From contig JAILIM010000108.1 in assembly GCA_024695285.1 (NCBI GenBank), positions 1 through 54,684 on the forward strand: 54,684 nt of DNA, in the 5' to 3' direction. A program made the position numbers and the translations under genes. Below are positions 15,928 through 25,306 of the stretch, in pieces. Within the stretch, counting starts at the first letter, position 1; each line of letters opens with the position of its first letter. Source of the stretch: Bacteroidales bacterium (GTDB taxonomy: Bacteria > Bacteroidota > Bacteroidia > Bacteroidales > UBA932). Below the pieces are notes generated by a model that saw only the letters and a program-made list of their open reading frames with translations, made no database searches and was not told the origin of the DNA.

Positions 15928-18243
15928 ATGAAAACAACATTCAAAATTGCTTTGATAGCGTTTGCTGCCGTGTCCGCATTCGCTTGCAACAAAATGGTTG
16001 AAACTCCCGAGGTGACTGCTCCCAAGGGCGATGTCGTCTTTTCAGCAACCCGTGAAGCTCTTGCCACCAAGTCCGAACGCCAGGCCGACGGCGCAGTGTG
16101 GTGGAGCCCGTCCGAAGGGATAAGCGTGTTCGGCGAAGCCGGATCCGCCGGCGGCGACAAGTTCACGTCCACCAACACCGCTGCGGCAGCAACTGCCGAG
16201 TTCACCGGCACGATCACCGCAGCCAGCCCTGCCGAGTATTGGGCTGTTGTCCCTTATTCCGCCACTACCGCTTTTGACGGAACCGTGGTGACTATGGACA
16301 TCCCTGAAGCGCAGAACGGAGTAGCCGACAATTTCTCGGATTCCACGTTCCCGGCTATTGCGAAATCCGCCAGCCTCGGCTTCGAGTTCAAGAACATCTG
16401 CGGCGGTATCAAGTTCAGCGTGAGCCGCGACGACATCACCTCCGTGACCTTCAAGGGCAACAACGGTGAGGTCCTGGCCGGCAAGGTCAAGGTCGCCTTC
16501 GACACCGACGGCAATCCCGTTGTTTCGGAGATTGTTGACGGCAAGACCGAGGTCACCCTTTCCGATCATGCAGGCGCTCCACTCCAGACCGGAAAGTATT
16601 ACCACGTCACCTTGCTTCCCAAGGCTCTCGACGGTGGTTTCACCATGACCTTCACGACCGCAACCCTTACAGGTACCCTGACCAGCACCAAGGCCCAGAC
16701 CATCAAGCGTTGCGTCTTCGGTATGATGGACAACGTAGACACCTTTGCTACATGGAAACTCACTATAAGCATGAAGGACTTCGCACAGGAGTTCGTGAAG
16801 GGTCTTGATGTCTGGAAGAAGACCGGCGGCAATGTCGATGCCGACGGTGTTCGCAATCAGTACAGCAGTGCCGGAGCCTGGCAGAACGTCCACTTCATCC
16901 CCATTGTGGGCAATACCAGCAGCGACTACTACAATTATGGCAACAACCAATATGATCCCAAGTACACACCCTGGTCATTCAAAGTCAACGGAGTAGAGTA
17001 CAGCTCCAACCAGGCATGGGAAATCGCCATCCGCGGTCTCCTCAACATGTGTACTGCCGAAGGCGAAGCGTTCCTCGACGGAATGACCGACCGCAACAAG
17101 GCATATACGCTCCAGGATGGCCTTGCCCTCACCGACACTCCTATTTCCCAGACAAGTTCTACCAACAAGTGGGGTAAGCATCCCTGGTATGAGGGTGGAA
17201 ACCTCGTCAAGGATGGCGGAGCCGACATTTCAGAAGTTGACGTCAACTTCATGATCAAGGTAGGTGCATGGCACGTTGTGCGTTCCTTCATCGCCGTCGG
17301 GGCCAACTCGCCGCTGAAAATGATAGGCAACTACCAGGAATTCGGTACTGCGTCCAACACTCTGAACCTTGGCAGCTATAAGGGCTATATCTCCCCGATG
17401 CGTGAGCTCCTTGTCCTAATGAGGATCTACAAGTACATTCTCGACAACAACATCGACGCAGATGTCTACACCGCCATCAAGGACCAGAAGTTCGACTTCG
17501 ATCTCTATGGCCAGAATGTGGTGTTCGCCATCAAGACCCAGTGGCTGTTCTCAGCTGCAAGGATGAAAGCAGTCAGCGAGGGAGGAGACGGCTATGAAGC
17601 CACATTCGGCTTAGGTGTCGTGAATGGAGATCCCGGCGACAGCGGCGCTTATATCGACGCTAACGGCGAAGGCAAGGGACGGCTTACATATGTACAGGTC
17701 GACAAGACCGGAATGGCAAATGCAGATACAAACATTAAAAGAACAGTCGGCGGCACAGGTCACCCCTACGTTACCGGTTGCTGGCTGAATGATTACTGGC
17801 TCTTTACTGTGCCCTGCGATGTAGTACTTCCTGCAGGAACGAAGATCCACATCAAGTATATAGCCCGTTCATCCACTACCGGCGCCAAGTACTGGCTTGG
17901 TCAGTATTATGATGACGGAGAGTGGAAGGCGGCCCCCATGGTGGTCCATGAAGACACATACAACTTCGCGGTACCGGTTGAAAAAACCATAAAAACCGAT
18001 ACTTTCACGTACAATATTCTAATGAAGGAAGACGGAGATACCAACACCACGGTGGAAAGTACCTTCACCCTTACTGCTCCCACTTCCGAGATCAAGTACC
18101 GCCAGCTCATTACCGGCATGTACCAGGCTAAAAACGGCACCACGGCTATCTCGGCCCTGGGTGCTAAATCCACCACCCGTATTGCCGGCTCAGATTATAA
18201 GAATGGTGTTTCCAGCAGCCCTCTCATCGAAGTTGTTGAATAA
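15928..18243 (+). CDS. Lipoprotein: fimbrillin-like N domain, one copy of the unassigned domain, unknown C domain
   Basis: The 771-residue lipoprotein (lipobox AFAC, Cys20) is closely related to the preceding one over its first 530 residues: signal peptide, fimbrillin-like region (GAVWWSPSEGISVFGEAGSAGG, VTFKGNNGEVLAGKV) and one copy of the 245-residue domain (about 284-528). The remaining 240 residues are unique. They contain NDYWLFTVPCDVVLPAGTKIHIKY and end in IEVVE; the segment looks all-beta but no family is recognised. The two genes arose by duplication, after which one gained or lost C-terminal modules. A hairpin terminator begins 22 bases after the stop. Confidence 0.83.
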   Translation: MKTTFKIALIAFAAVSAFACNKMVETPEVTAPKGDVVFSATREALATKSERQADGAVWWSPSEGISVFGEAGSAGGDKFTSTNTAAAATAEFTGTITAASPAEYWAVVPYSATTAFDGTVVTMDIPEAQNGVADNFSDSTFPAIAKSASLGFEFKNICGGIKFSVSRDDITSVTFKGNNGEVLAGKVKVAFDTDGNPVVSEIVDGKTEVTLSDHAGAPLQTGKYYHVTLLPKALDGGFTMTFTTATLTGTLTSTKAQTIKRCVFGMMDNVDTFATWKLTISMKDFAQEFVKGLDVWKKTGGNVDADGVRNQYSSAGAWQNVHFIPIVGNTSSDYYNYGNNQYDPKYTPWSFKVNGVEYSSNQAWEIAIRGLLNMCTAEGEAFLDGMTDRNKAYTLQDGLALTDTPISQTSSTNKWGKHPWYEGGNLVKDGGADISEVDVNFMIKVGAWHVVRSFIAVGANSPLKMIGNYQEFGTASNTLNLGSYKGYISPMRELLVLMRIYKYILDNNIDADVYTAIKDQKFDFDLYGQNVVFAIKTQWLFSAARMKAVSEGGDGYEATFGLGVVNGDPGDSGAYIDANGEGKGRLTYVQVDKTGMANADTNIKRTVGGTGHPYVTGCWLNDYWLFTVPCDVVLPAGTKIHIKYIARSSTTGAKYWLGQYYDDGEWKAAPMVVHEDTYNFAVPVEKTIKTDTFTYNILMKEDGDTNTTVESTFTLTAPTSEIKYRQLITGMYQAKNGTTAISALGAKSTTRIAGSDYKNGVSSSPLIEVVE
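16777..17511 (+). repeat. Copy 3 of the ~245-residue domain coding repeat
   Basis: Third copy, in the second lipoprotein. It is followed by unrelated sequence, which shows the unit moves as a discrete domain. Confidence 0.85.
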
Positions 18244-18265
18244 CAGTTTTTCTCTGACATTTTTC

Positions 18266-18294
18266 AAACGGTGGTCGCGAGGCCACCGTTTTTG
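18266..18294 (+). terminator. Terminator, copy 1
   Basis: The hairpin AAACGGTGGTC / GGCCACCGTTT, loop GCGA, is followed by T residues. The 29-base sequence recurs exactly at 45384-45412. It separates the lipoprotein pair from the sigma-factor array. Confidence 0.9.
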
Positions 18295-18306
18295 TTGTAA
18301 AATTAT

Positions 18307-18314
18307 TATATTTG
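18307..18314 (+). promoter_or_regulatory. -7 promoter element of the sigma/FecR/SusCD array
   Basis: TATATTTG lies 23 bases before the sigma-factor ATG and directly behind the terminator. The usual -33 spacing is not met (a TTTG lies only 12 bases upstream). It is the only consensus promoter seen for the 27 kb array. Confidence 0.6.
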
Positions 18315-18337
18315 CAAAGACTGACCACCACTGATTA

Positions 18338-18850
18338 ATGAAGCAGGACTCAAAACTGATCCTGGCCATGGCCGAAGGGGACATGGGGGCTTTAGCGGAA
18401 CTCTATAAGCGCTATGCTCCTGCGGTGCGTCGTTTTGTGACAGGTCTTATCAAGGACAAGGCGAAAGCGGAGGACATAGTTCAGAACATTTTCCTGCGCC
18501 TGATGTCGTCCAACCCTTCCTTCGAAGACGTGAATGCTTTCAAGAACTGGCTGTTTGTCTGCGCCCGCAATGAAGTGGTCAGCACGCTGCGGTCCAAATG
18601 GGAAAGCCAGGTGGACAGGGTGACTGTCCTGCCTGAAATGCCGTCCGACGGCATCCAGCCCGACGCCATGATGCCTGTGCTCAATTCGGTCCTGGCGAAA
18701 ATGCCCAGGAAAAGATCGGAAGTGTTCAGGATGAGTAAGTTGAACGGCCTTTCCGATGAGGAAATTGCCGCCAGAATGGGCATTTCCGTCCGCACCGTCC
18801 AGAAGCACCTGGAGCTTGCCAGGCGGGAAGTCTCTCTTTATCTAAATTAA
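18338..18850 (+). CDS. ECF-type RNA polymerase sigma factor
   Basis: The 170-residue protein has the two ECF domains. Region 2 lies at about 10-80 (ALAELYKRYAPAVRRFV, AEDIVQNIFLRLM, NWLFVCARNEVVSTLRSKW). Region 4 lies at about 115-165 with a helix-turn-helix (RSEVFRMSKLNGLSDEEIAARMGISVRTVQKHL). It should direct RNA polymerase to target promoters, probably of this locus. A FecR-type anti-sigma gene follows 33 bases later and then a SusC with an N-terminal signalling domain, the standard trans-envelope arrangement in which substrate binding at SusC releases the sigma factor. Confidence 0.93.
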   Translation: MKQDSKLILAMAEGDMGALAELYKRYAPAVRRFVTGLIKDKAKAEDIVQNIFLRLMSSNPSFEDVNAFKNWLFVCARNEVVSTLRSKWESQVDRVTVLPEMPSDGIQPDAMMPVLNSVLAKMPRKRSEVFRMSKLNGLSDEEIAARMGISVRTVQKHLELARREVSLYLN

Positions 18851-18883
18851 TAATCAGGTCAGATTACGCATTTCACGCTCTTC

Positions 18884-19846
18884 ATGCGTTTATATAATGT
18901 GAAGAACAAAATTCGTGATTATTTTTTCGACCGCCTCTCCCTTCGTGAAGAGGAAGAAGTGCAGAAATTTATCTTTGCCAATAAAGGGTCGCAGGAACTT
19001 GACGATTCCCTTCGGGACCTGTTTGACGAGTGTCTCAATGCACCGGCCCGGCAGCCCCATCGTCATACCGTCTTCGGAAAGTTTTATCCTTTTATCCTGG
19101 CTGCCGCAGCGGTGTTGGCGCTTGTGATTGTCATTCCGGTCACGTACAAGGCCGGCATGAACACCGGCGAGGAGCGCATCGCCGCAATCGAATGGATGGA
19201 GGTTAGCGTACCGTACGGAGAAAAGCAGACGGTGACGCTCGCCGACGGAACGACACTGCACATGAATTCGGGCAGCAGGCTCACCTATCCCGCCACCTTC
19301 TCCGGCGGCAGCCGTACCGTCTTCATGGACGGAGAAGCTTATCTGGACGTGGCCAAGGATCCCGAACACCCTTTCATCATCAAATCCCAGGGCATCGACA
19401 TCAAGGTGCTTGGCACCTCGTTCAATTTCAAGAACTTTGCCCTGGAACGCACTGCAGAACTGCTTTTGATGGATGGCAGTGTGGAAGCCAATGTGTCAAG
19501 GCTTAATGAAACAAGGCTTGTCCGCCTGAAGCCGGGAGACAGGATGCTCTACAACCGGGAAAACGACAAACTCGACGTCACCCGGTTCACTCCCTCCGGC
19601 TACAAGGCTTTCTATGAAGACAATTCGCTGCATTTCTATGATATGGAAATGTCGGATATCGCGCTTGACCTTTCCCGTCGCTTCAACTGTGAAATCGTCG
19701 TACTGGACGAGAAACTGGCGACCCGCCGCTATTTCTCCATCTTCACTAACGGTGAAACCCTCGACCAGATCCTTGCCGTGATGAGTTCGGACGGCAAGAT
19801 GCTCGTCCGCCATGTTGGAAAAACTATTTATCTACAATCCAAATAA
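18884..19846 (+). CDS. FecR-family anti-sigma factor
   Basis: The 320-residue inner-membrane protein has a cytoplasmic sigma-binding N domain (1-63), one membrane helix (about 66-90) and a periplasmic FecR domain (about 107-200: YGEKQTVTLADGTTLHMNSGS, GEAYLDVAKDPEHPF, IKVLGTSFNF). The C-terminal DUF4974-type domain (about 251-320, LHFYDMEMSDIALDLSRRFN) is structurally like the STN domain of TonB-dependent receptors. It should hold the adjacent sigma factor inactive until the SusC signalling domain contacts it. It lies between the sigma and SusC genes with 33- and 12-base gaps. Confidence 0.93.
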   Translation: MRLYNVKNKIRDYFFDRLSLREEEEVQKFIFANKGSQELDDSLRDLFDECLNAPARQPHRHTVFGKFYPFILAAAAVLALVIVIPVTYKAGMNTGEERIAAIEWMEVSVPYGEKQTVTLADGTTLHMNSGSRLTYPATFSGGSRTVFMDGEAYLDVAKDPEHPFIIKSQGIDIKVLGTSFNFKNFALERTAELLLMDGSVEANVSRLNETRLVRLKPGDRMLYNRENDKLDVTRFTPSGYKAFYEDNSLHFYDMEMSDIALDLSRRFNCEIVVLDEKLATRRYFSIFTNGETLDQILAVMSSDGKMLVRHVGKTIYLQSK

Positions 19847-19858
19847 CCACCTAATTCT

Positions 19859-22800
19859 ATGTTAGCCACAAAAAACTTTTTCAAACCTCTTCTTCTGACA
19901 TTCGCCGTCCTGATGTTCAGCATCGGCGCGAATGCACAGGTCAATCTGTCTTTGAAAAATGTGAAGGTTAGCGATGCGATTACCGCACTGAACCGCGCCC
20001 ACGGATACTCTGTGTCCGTGAATTCGGGTGATGTGGACCTCAACAAGGTGATCAGCGTAAACGCTTCCGGAGCATCTATCTCTGACGTGCTGGACCAGAT
20101 TTTCGCCGGCCAGCAGGTATCTTACATCATCGACGGAAAGAGCATTTCCGTCAGCAAAGGTGAACCAAAGGCAAAACCCGCTCAACTCACCGGTGTTGTG
20201 GTAGACGAGAACGGGGAACCGCTTATGGGAGCCGGTATCCTCATCAAGGGCACGCCCCTTGGATTTATCTCCGATGCCGACGGAAGTTTTGCGCTCAAGG
20301 ATGTCAAATTCCCCGCCACTCTCGTCGTGTCCTACATAGGATATTCCGACCAGGAGATTACGGTCAACGGCAATGAAGGCCACATAAGGGTCGTATTCAA
20401 CGATTCCATGAACCTGCTCGACGAAGTCGTTATCGTGGGTTACGGTACGCAGAAAAGGGTCAACGTGACCGGCGCTGTGTCCGTCATCGACGGAACCACC
20501 CTGAGCCAGCGTCCCGTGACCAACACTGCGATGGCCATTCAGGGTGCCGATCCTTCAATCATCGTCACGACCGGAAACGGTTCAATCGAAGCTTCGGAAT
20601 ACAGCATGTCAGTCCGCGGCAAGGTGTCCCTCAACTCCGGCAGCCCGCTGGTCCTGATCGACGGCGTGGAAGGCAGCCTGACGCTGGTGAACCCGAACGA
20701 CATCGAGAGCATCTCCGTGCTGAAGGACGCTTCCGCCTGCGCAATCTACGGTGCAAAGGCCTCCGCCGGCGTGATCCTGGTGAACACCAAGAGCGGAGTC
20801 GGTGAGGAAGGCAGGGCCTCCATCAACTACAACGGCCGCTATTCCATCTCCAGCAACACCACGTCGACCAACTTCATGACCACGGCGTACGACTACATCA
20901 CGATGACCAACTCTTTCAACCAGATATTCCAGGGCAACGACGCCTGGACTTATTCGGAAGAGCAGATCCAGATGATGTACGACCGCAGGAACGACGTCAC
21001 CGAGAATCCCGCCCGTCCCTGGGTCATTCCCGACACGACCAACACATACACCTACCTGTATTTGGGCAATTTCGACTGGTACGGATGGCTGTTCAAGAGG
21101 ACCCGTCCCGAAACGGAGCACAACGTATCCATAAAGGGCGGTACCAAAAAGATGAATTACTATGTGAGCGGCCGTTACCTCTACCGCGAGGGTTTGTTCA
21201 ACCAGAGTGCTGAAGACACCGTCAACAACTTCTCTTTCCGTGCGAAACTGAACGCGGAGATTACCCCCTGGCTGCATTACTCCAATAACCTGGCCTTCGA
21301 AAGATCCAACTATCAGTACGGTGGATTCTGGGAGCAGGACGGACAGACCGGTCTGGTTGAGGCTGGTATTCTTTGGAATACGACGCAGAATGTCGGTCCT
21401 TTCTACGTGCCCTACAACCCCGACGGCACCGTGAACATACAGCCGGGCTTCATGTACGGAGCCACATCCCCTCTCTTCAGCGGCCGTGGCGGCGTGTGGA
21501 CGAACGACGGCAATAAGAACGCCCGTATCAAGAACGCCCTCACCCTGACCAACCGCCTGACTTTCAACATTGCAAAGGGATTGAAATTCGTCGCCGACTA
21601 TACCTATCGCAGGAACGACAACGTGAATTCCTACCGCAGCCTTCCCACTCCCAACTGCTACGACAACGCCAACAAGCGCATGTATGTGGGCAACGGACTG
21701 ACCGGAGGCAATTTCAGCAACGGTTCCGTTTATGATTTCTACCGTGAGGTCCGCTACTACCAGGACGGACATGTGGCCAACGCCTATTTCGCCTATGACG
21801 GCACCTTCGGCAAGCACAACGTCGCCGCCACCCTCGGTGCCAACTTCGACGACTACCGTTCTTCGAACCTGACGGTCCACCAGAAGGGTTCCCTCAGTGA
21901 CGTCCTGGCCTACCTGAACCTGGCCTCGGCAACTGAGATTTCCACGCTCGCCGAAAGCAACAGCGCCTACAGGACCCTGGGTTTCTTCGGCCGTCTGAAC
22001 TACAACTACGCTGAGAAATACCTGTTCGAGGTTTCCGGCCGTTATGACGGAACTTCCCGCTTCCCCAAGAATCACCGCTGGGGCTTCTTCCCCTCCGTGT
22101 CTGCGGGTTGGCGCATCAGCGAGGAGCCTTTCTGGGCACCGCTGAGCGGCGTCTGGAACAAAGCCAAGCTCCGTCTGAGCTACGGTACGCTCGGCAACCA
22201 GCAGGTCAGCAATTATTACTATTTCGACACCATCTCCCTGGGTAAGCTGACTTACACTTTCAACGGAGCCGATGCGGCACAGAGGGCCACGATGTCTTCC
22301 CCCGTTTCCAGCAGCCTGACCTGGGAGACCGTTATTTCCTATAACGTAGGTCTCGACCTCGGCTTCTTCAAGGACCGCCTGAACATCGTCGCCGACGCAT
22401 ACATCAGGGATACCAAGGACATGCTCACCAAGGCGATGACGCTTCCGAACGTGTACGGCGAAAGCGCCCCGAAGGAGAATGCAGCCGACCTGCGCACCAA
22501 GGGCTACGAAATTTCCGTAAGCTGGCACGATGCGATGAAGGTGGGTGGCAAGCCTCTCCACTACGGACTGTCCGCCTCCCTGGGTGACAACATCACCAAG
22601 ATCACCAAGTTCAACAACCCGACCAACCTGCTCACCGACAATTATGTGGGCAAGACCCTCGGCGAAATCTGGGGCTATCATGTCATAGGCCTGTTCGGAA
22701 GCGACGACGAAGCCGCCCAGTGGGCTGAGCAGTATGACCTGAGTGTCGTCAACAAGGCTGAGCGCGCCTGCAAGGCCCCCTACAACAAGGTAATGGGCGG

Positions 22801-23419
22801 TGACATGCAGTTCGAAAACCTGGACGGCGACAAGCACATGAAGGACGGTAAAATTGCAATCAACAACGGTTCCAACACGCTGGACGATCCCGGTGACCGC
22901 CGCGTGATAGGTAACAGCCTGCCCCGTTACAGGTATTCCTTCAAGGGAGATCTCTCCTGGAACGGTATAGACTTCAGCGTCTTCTTCCAGGGAGTGGGCA
23001 AATGCGACTGGTATCCCGATTCCAACTGCGTCTATTTCTGGGGCCCGTACTCATACAGAAGGCCGACCTTCATCGCAACATCCCTGCAGAATAACTGCTG
23101 GACTGAAGAGAATCCTTCAGGCTACTTCCCCCGTCAGAGGGCACAGCTCGTGAAGAACAGCGTCGTCAACGACCGCTATCTGCAGAGCGCTGCCTACCTG
23201 CGACTGAAGAACCTTACCTTGGGTTATTCAATCCCGTTCAAGGGCAAGGCCATCCAGAAATGCCGCCTGTATTTCAGCGGAGAGAATCTGTTCTACCTGT
23301 CTCCCATGAAGAAATACTGCGACACCGTGGATCCTGAGGTTGCAACAACCTCCGCATACGGCGACTGCCTGTATCCATATGCCAGGACCATCACCTTCGG
23401 CGTGGACATTACATTCTAA
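19859..23419 (+). CDS. SusC/RagA-family TonB-dependent outer-membrane transporter with STN signalling domain
   Basis: The 1186-residue protein has a signal peptide to about 26, then an STN (secretin/TonB N-terminal) domain at about 28-100 (NLSLKNVKVSDAITALNRAH, VLDQIFAGQQVSYIIDG). A CarboxypepD_reg-like domain follows (about 103-185, GVVVDENGEPLMGAGILIKG), then the SusC signature LDEVVIVGYGTQKRVNVTGA, the plug, and a large beta barrel ending in TITFGVDITF. It imports oligomers across the outer membrane with its SusD partner and TonB energy. The STN domain, present in only part of the family, links it to the FecR/sigma pair upstream. Substrate unknown. Confidence 0.95.
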   Translation: MLATKNFFKPLLLTFAVLMFSIGANAQVNLSLKNVKVSDAITALNRAHGYSVSVNSGDVDLNKVISVNASGASISDVLDQIFAGQQVSYIIDGKSISVSKGEPKAKPAQLTGVVVDENGEPLMGAGILIKGTPLGFISDADGSFALKDVKFPATLVVSYIGYSDQEITVNGNEGHIRVVFNDSMNLLDEVVIVGYGTQKRVNVTGAVSVIDGTTLSQRPVTNTAMAIQGADPSIIVTTGNGSIEASEYSMSVRGKVSLNSGSPLVLIDGVEGSLTLVNPNDIESISVLKDASACAIYGAKASAGVILVNTKSGVGEEGRASINYNGRYSISSNTTSTNFMTTAYDYITMTNSFNQIFQGNDAWTYSEEQIQMMYDRRNDVTENPARPWVIPDTTNTYTYLYLGNFDWYGWLFKRTRPETEHNVSIKGGTKKMNYYVSGRYLYREGLFNQSAEDTVNNFSFRAKLNAEITPWLHYSNNLAFERSNYQYGGFWEQDGQTGLVEAGILWNTTQNVGPFYVPYNPDGTVNIQPGFMYGATSPLFSGRGGVWTNDGNKNARIKNALTLTNRLTFNIAKGLKFVADYTYRRNDNVNSYRSLPTPNCYDNANKRMYVGNGLTGGNFSNGSVYDFYREVRYYQDGHVANAYFAYDGTFGKHNVAATLGANFDDYRSSNLTVHQKGSLSDVLAYLNLASATEISTLAESNSAYRTLGFFGRLNYNYAEKYLFEVSGRYDGTSRFPKNHRWGFFPSVSAGWRISEEPFWAPLSGVWNKAKLRLSYGTLGNQQVSNYYYFDTISLGKLTYTFNGADAAQRATMSSPVSSSLTWETVISYNVGLDLGFFKDRLNIVADAYIRDTKDMLTKAMTLPNVYGESAPKENAADLRTKGYEISVSWHDAMKVGGKPLHYGLSASLGDNITKITKFNNPTNLLTDNYVGKTLGEIWGYHVIGLFGSDDEAAQWAEQYDLSVVNKAERACKAPYNKVMGGDMQFENLDGDKHMKDGKIAINNGSNTLDDPGDRRVIGNSLPRYRYSFKGDLSWNGIDFSVFFQGVGKCDWYPDSNCVYFWGPYSYRRPTFIATSLQNNCWTEENPSGYFPRQRAQLVKNSVVNDRYLQSAAYLRLKNLTLGYSIPFKGKAIQKCRLYFSGENLFYLSPMKKYCDTVDPEVATTSAYGDCLYPYARTITFGVDITF

Positions 23420-23422
23420 AAT

Positions 23423-23429
23423 AAGGAGG
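23423..23429 (+). promoter_or_regulatory. Strong Shine-Dalgarno sequence before SusD
   Basis: AAGGAGG lies eight bases before the SusD ATG at 23438, in an 18-base gap after SusC. Confidence 0.7.
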
Positions 23430-23437
23430 AACGAAAT

Positions 23438-25303
23438 ATGAAAAATATATTCAAAGTAGTGATGATATCAGCCGCTGCGCTGACACTGACTGCCTGCGAG
23501 GACTTCCTCACAAAGACCCCCGAGACCTCCCTTGCTCCGGAGAGCTTCTTCTCTTCCGAAAAAGAACTTGAGCTGTGGACCAATTACGAGTATACAACCC
23601 TTTTGGATGATGCAACTGATTATGCTGAAATCAGGGGTGACGATTTTATCGGACGCAGCCTGAGCGCCATCCAGAAAGGAACCAGGACCAACGCCACGGC
23701 AGGTCTCTGGACACAGTCCCACTGGGGCTATCTGAGGCACATCAACCAGTTCTTCGAGAATTGCTCCAACTGCAAGAACGAAGAGGTCAGGACCAAATTC
23801 GAAGGCGTGGAGCATTTCTTCCGTGCGCTGTTCTATTACCAGATGGTCCAGTATTACGGAGACGTACCATATTATGATTCTGTAGTGGGCTCGGCCGATG
23901 AGGCTGCTCTCTTCAGGGCACGCGATCCCCGCGGCTTTGTCATGAAGAAGGTCATCGAAGATCTTGACCTCGCAGCAAAGAAGCTTCCCGACAGCTGGCC
24001 TGACGGCTGCTTCCGTATCAATAAATATGGAGCAATGGCCCTGAAATCCCGTGCCGCCCTTTTCGAAGGCACGTTCCGCAAATATCACAATGTGGCCGAT
24101 GAGCAGTATACCGAAGCTGACGGCTCCACCACGACGCTGAGCTCAGAATGGTTCCTGCGCCAGGCAGCCGACGCCGCCCAGAACGTGATGGCTTCCGGCA
24201 AATACAGCCTGTATACAACAAGCTCAAATCCAAACTGGAAGGCCTACCGTGACTTTTTCCAGCTTGAGGACCTTAAGGGCAATCCCGAGGCCATATTCGC
24301 GAAGCACTACGATGTGACCCTGGCCATCCGCCACGGCCTTCAGTTCGACCTGAAGAACGAGACCTACAGCGCTACCCGCCGTTTCGTCAACCATTATCTC
24401 TGCTCTGACGGCAAGCCGATCCAGGAAAGGGAAGGCTGGGCCACGGAACAGTACTACGAGCAGTTCCAGCGCAGGGATCCCCGTATGGCGCAGACCCTCC
24501 ACGCGCCCGGCCATTTCGGCTATCTGGATCCGGCCATGAAGGGTGCAGTGGAGACCACCGATTTTGCACGTACGCTTAACGGCTACCGTGTCATCAAGGG
24601 CGTTTCCGACGGCAGCCATGAGAACGCTACCACCAGCACGACCGACTGGGCATACATCAGGTATGCTGAAGTCCTCCTGAACTTTGCCGAGGCGAACGCC
24701 GAACTTGGCGAGCTGACGCAGGATATGATAGACAAGTCCATAAAATTGCTTCGCGACCGCGCAGGAATGCCCAATCTGACGCTTCCTGCAACGCCCGATC
24801 CCCTTATGGCCGAGTACTATCCCAATGCCAAGGGCAGCATGCTGGCGGCAATCCTGGAAGTGCGCCGCGAAAGGGTCGTTGAACTCTTTGCGGAAGGATT
24901 CCACCTCTGGGATATGATACGCTGGAAAGAAGGCGGCCCCCTGACTGCGGCCGGCAACAAGTCCGCTTCTGCCAATCCCATTGATCCGGCAGGTGCTACT
25001 CCCGGCTACAAGGGAATCTACATCCCGGCTCCCGGCGAGTATGATACCGACCATGACGGCAAGAAGGACCTGCTCGTGTACATAGGCCAGATGCCTGGGT
25101 CCGTCAGTTCCTCCATTCCCGCTACGAACCGTATCCAGGTTGGTGCCAACTCCCTTACCCTGTCTGAAGGCGACCATGGATACATTACCCGTGACGCTGC
25201 CGAGGACTATGTGTGGAAAGATCGCGACTACCTCTATCCTGTTCCTCTCGGACAGATTCAGGCATACGACGGAAAATTAACCCCGAACCCCGGTTGGGAA
25301 TAG
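23438..25303 (+). CDS. SusD/RagB-family substrate-binding lipoprotein
   Basis: The 621-residue outer-membrane lipoprotein has lipobox LTAC (Cys20), followed by the family's typical start CEDFLTKTPETSLAPESFF. TPR-like helices (FRALFYYQMVQYYGDVPYYD) and the conserved C-terminal blocks YIRYAEVLLNFAEANAELGE, RRERVVELFAEGFHLWDMIRW and DRDYLYPVPLGQIQAYDGKLTPNPGW are all present. It binds the surface glycan or oligomer and caps the SusC barrel. Length is in the usual range for the family. Confidence 0.95.
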   Translation: MKNIFKVVMISAAALTLTACEDFLTKTPETSLAPESFFSSEKELELWTNYEYTTLLDDATDYAEIRGDDFIGRSLSAIQKGTRTNATAGLWTQSHWGYLRHINQFFENCSNCKNEEVRTKFEGVEHFFRALFYYQMVQYYGDVPYYDSVVGSADEAALFRARDPRGFVMKKVIEDLDLAAKKLPDSWPDGCFRINKYGAMALKSRAALFEGTFRKYHNVADEQYTEADGSTTTLSSEWFLRQAADAAQNVMASGKYSLYTTSSNPNWKAYRDFFQLEDLKGNPEAIFAKHYDVTLAIRHGLQFDLKNETYSATRRFVNHYLCSDGKPIQEREGWATEQYYEQFQRRDPRMAQTLHAPGHFGYLDPAMKGAVETTDFARTLNGYRVIKGVSDGSHENATTSTTDWAYIRYAEVLLNFAEANAELGELTQDMIDKSIKLLRDRAGMPNLTLPATPDPLMAEYYPNAKGSMLAAILEVRRERVVELFAEGFHLWDMIRWKEGGPLTAAGNKSASANPIDPAGATPGYKGIYIPAPGEYDTDHDGKKDLLVYIGQMPGSVSSSIPATNRIQVGANSLTLSEGDHGYITRDAAEDYVWKDRDYLYPVPLGQIQAYDGKLTPNPGWE

Positions 25304-25306
25304 TCC

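Noticed and set aside
13974..17511. Repeats considered as a CRISPR-like or tandem DNA array
   Set aside because: Units are about 735 bp, in frame, and diverged at synonymous sites. They encode a protein domain. No CRISPR-type short repeats or cas genes are seen anywhere in the window.
20609..22837. Very long open frame on the minus strand opposite the SusC gene
   Set aside because: It lies wholly inside a clear SusC gene. Its Val/Gly/His-rich composition is that of an antisense shadow of a GC-rich gene, and no domain is visible.
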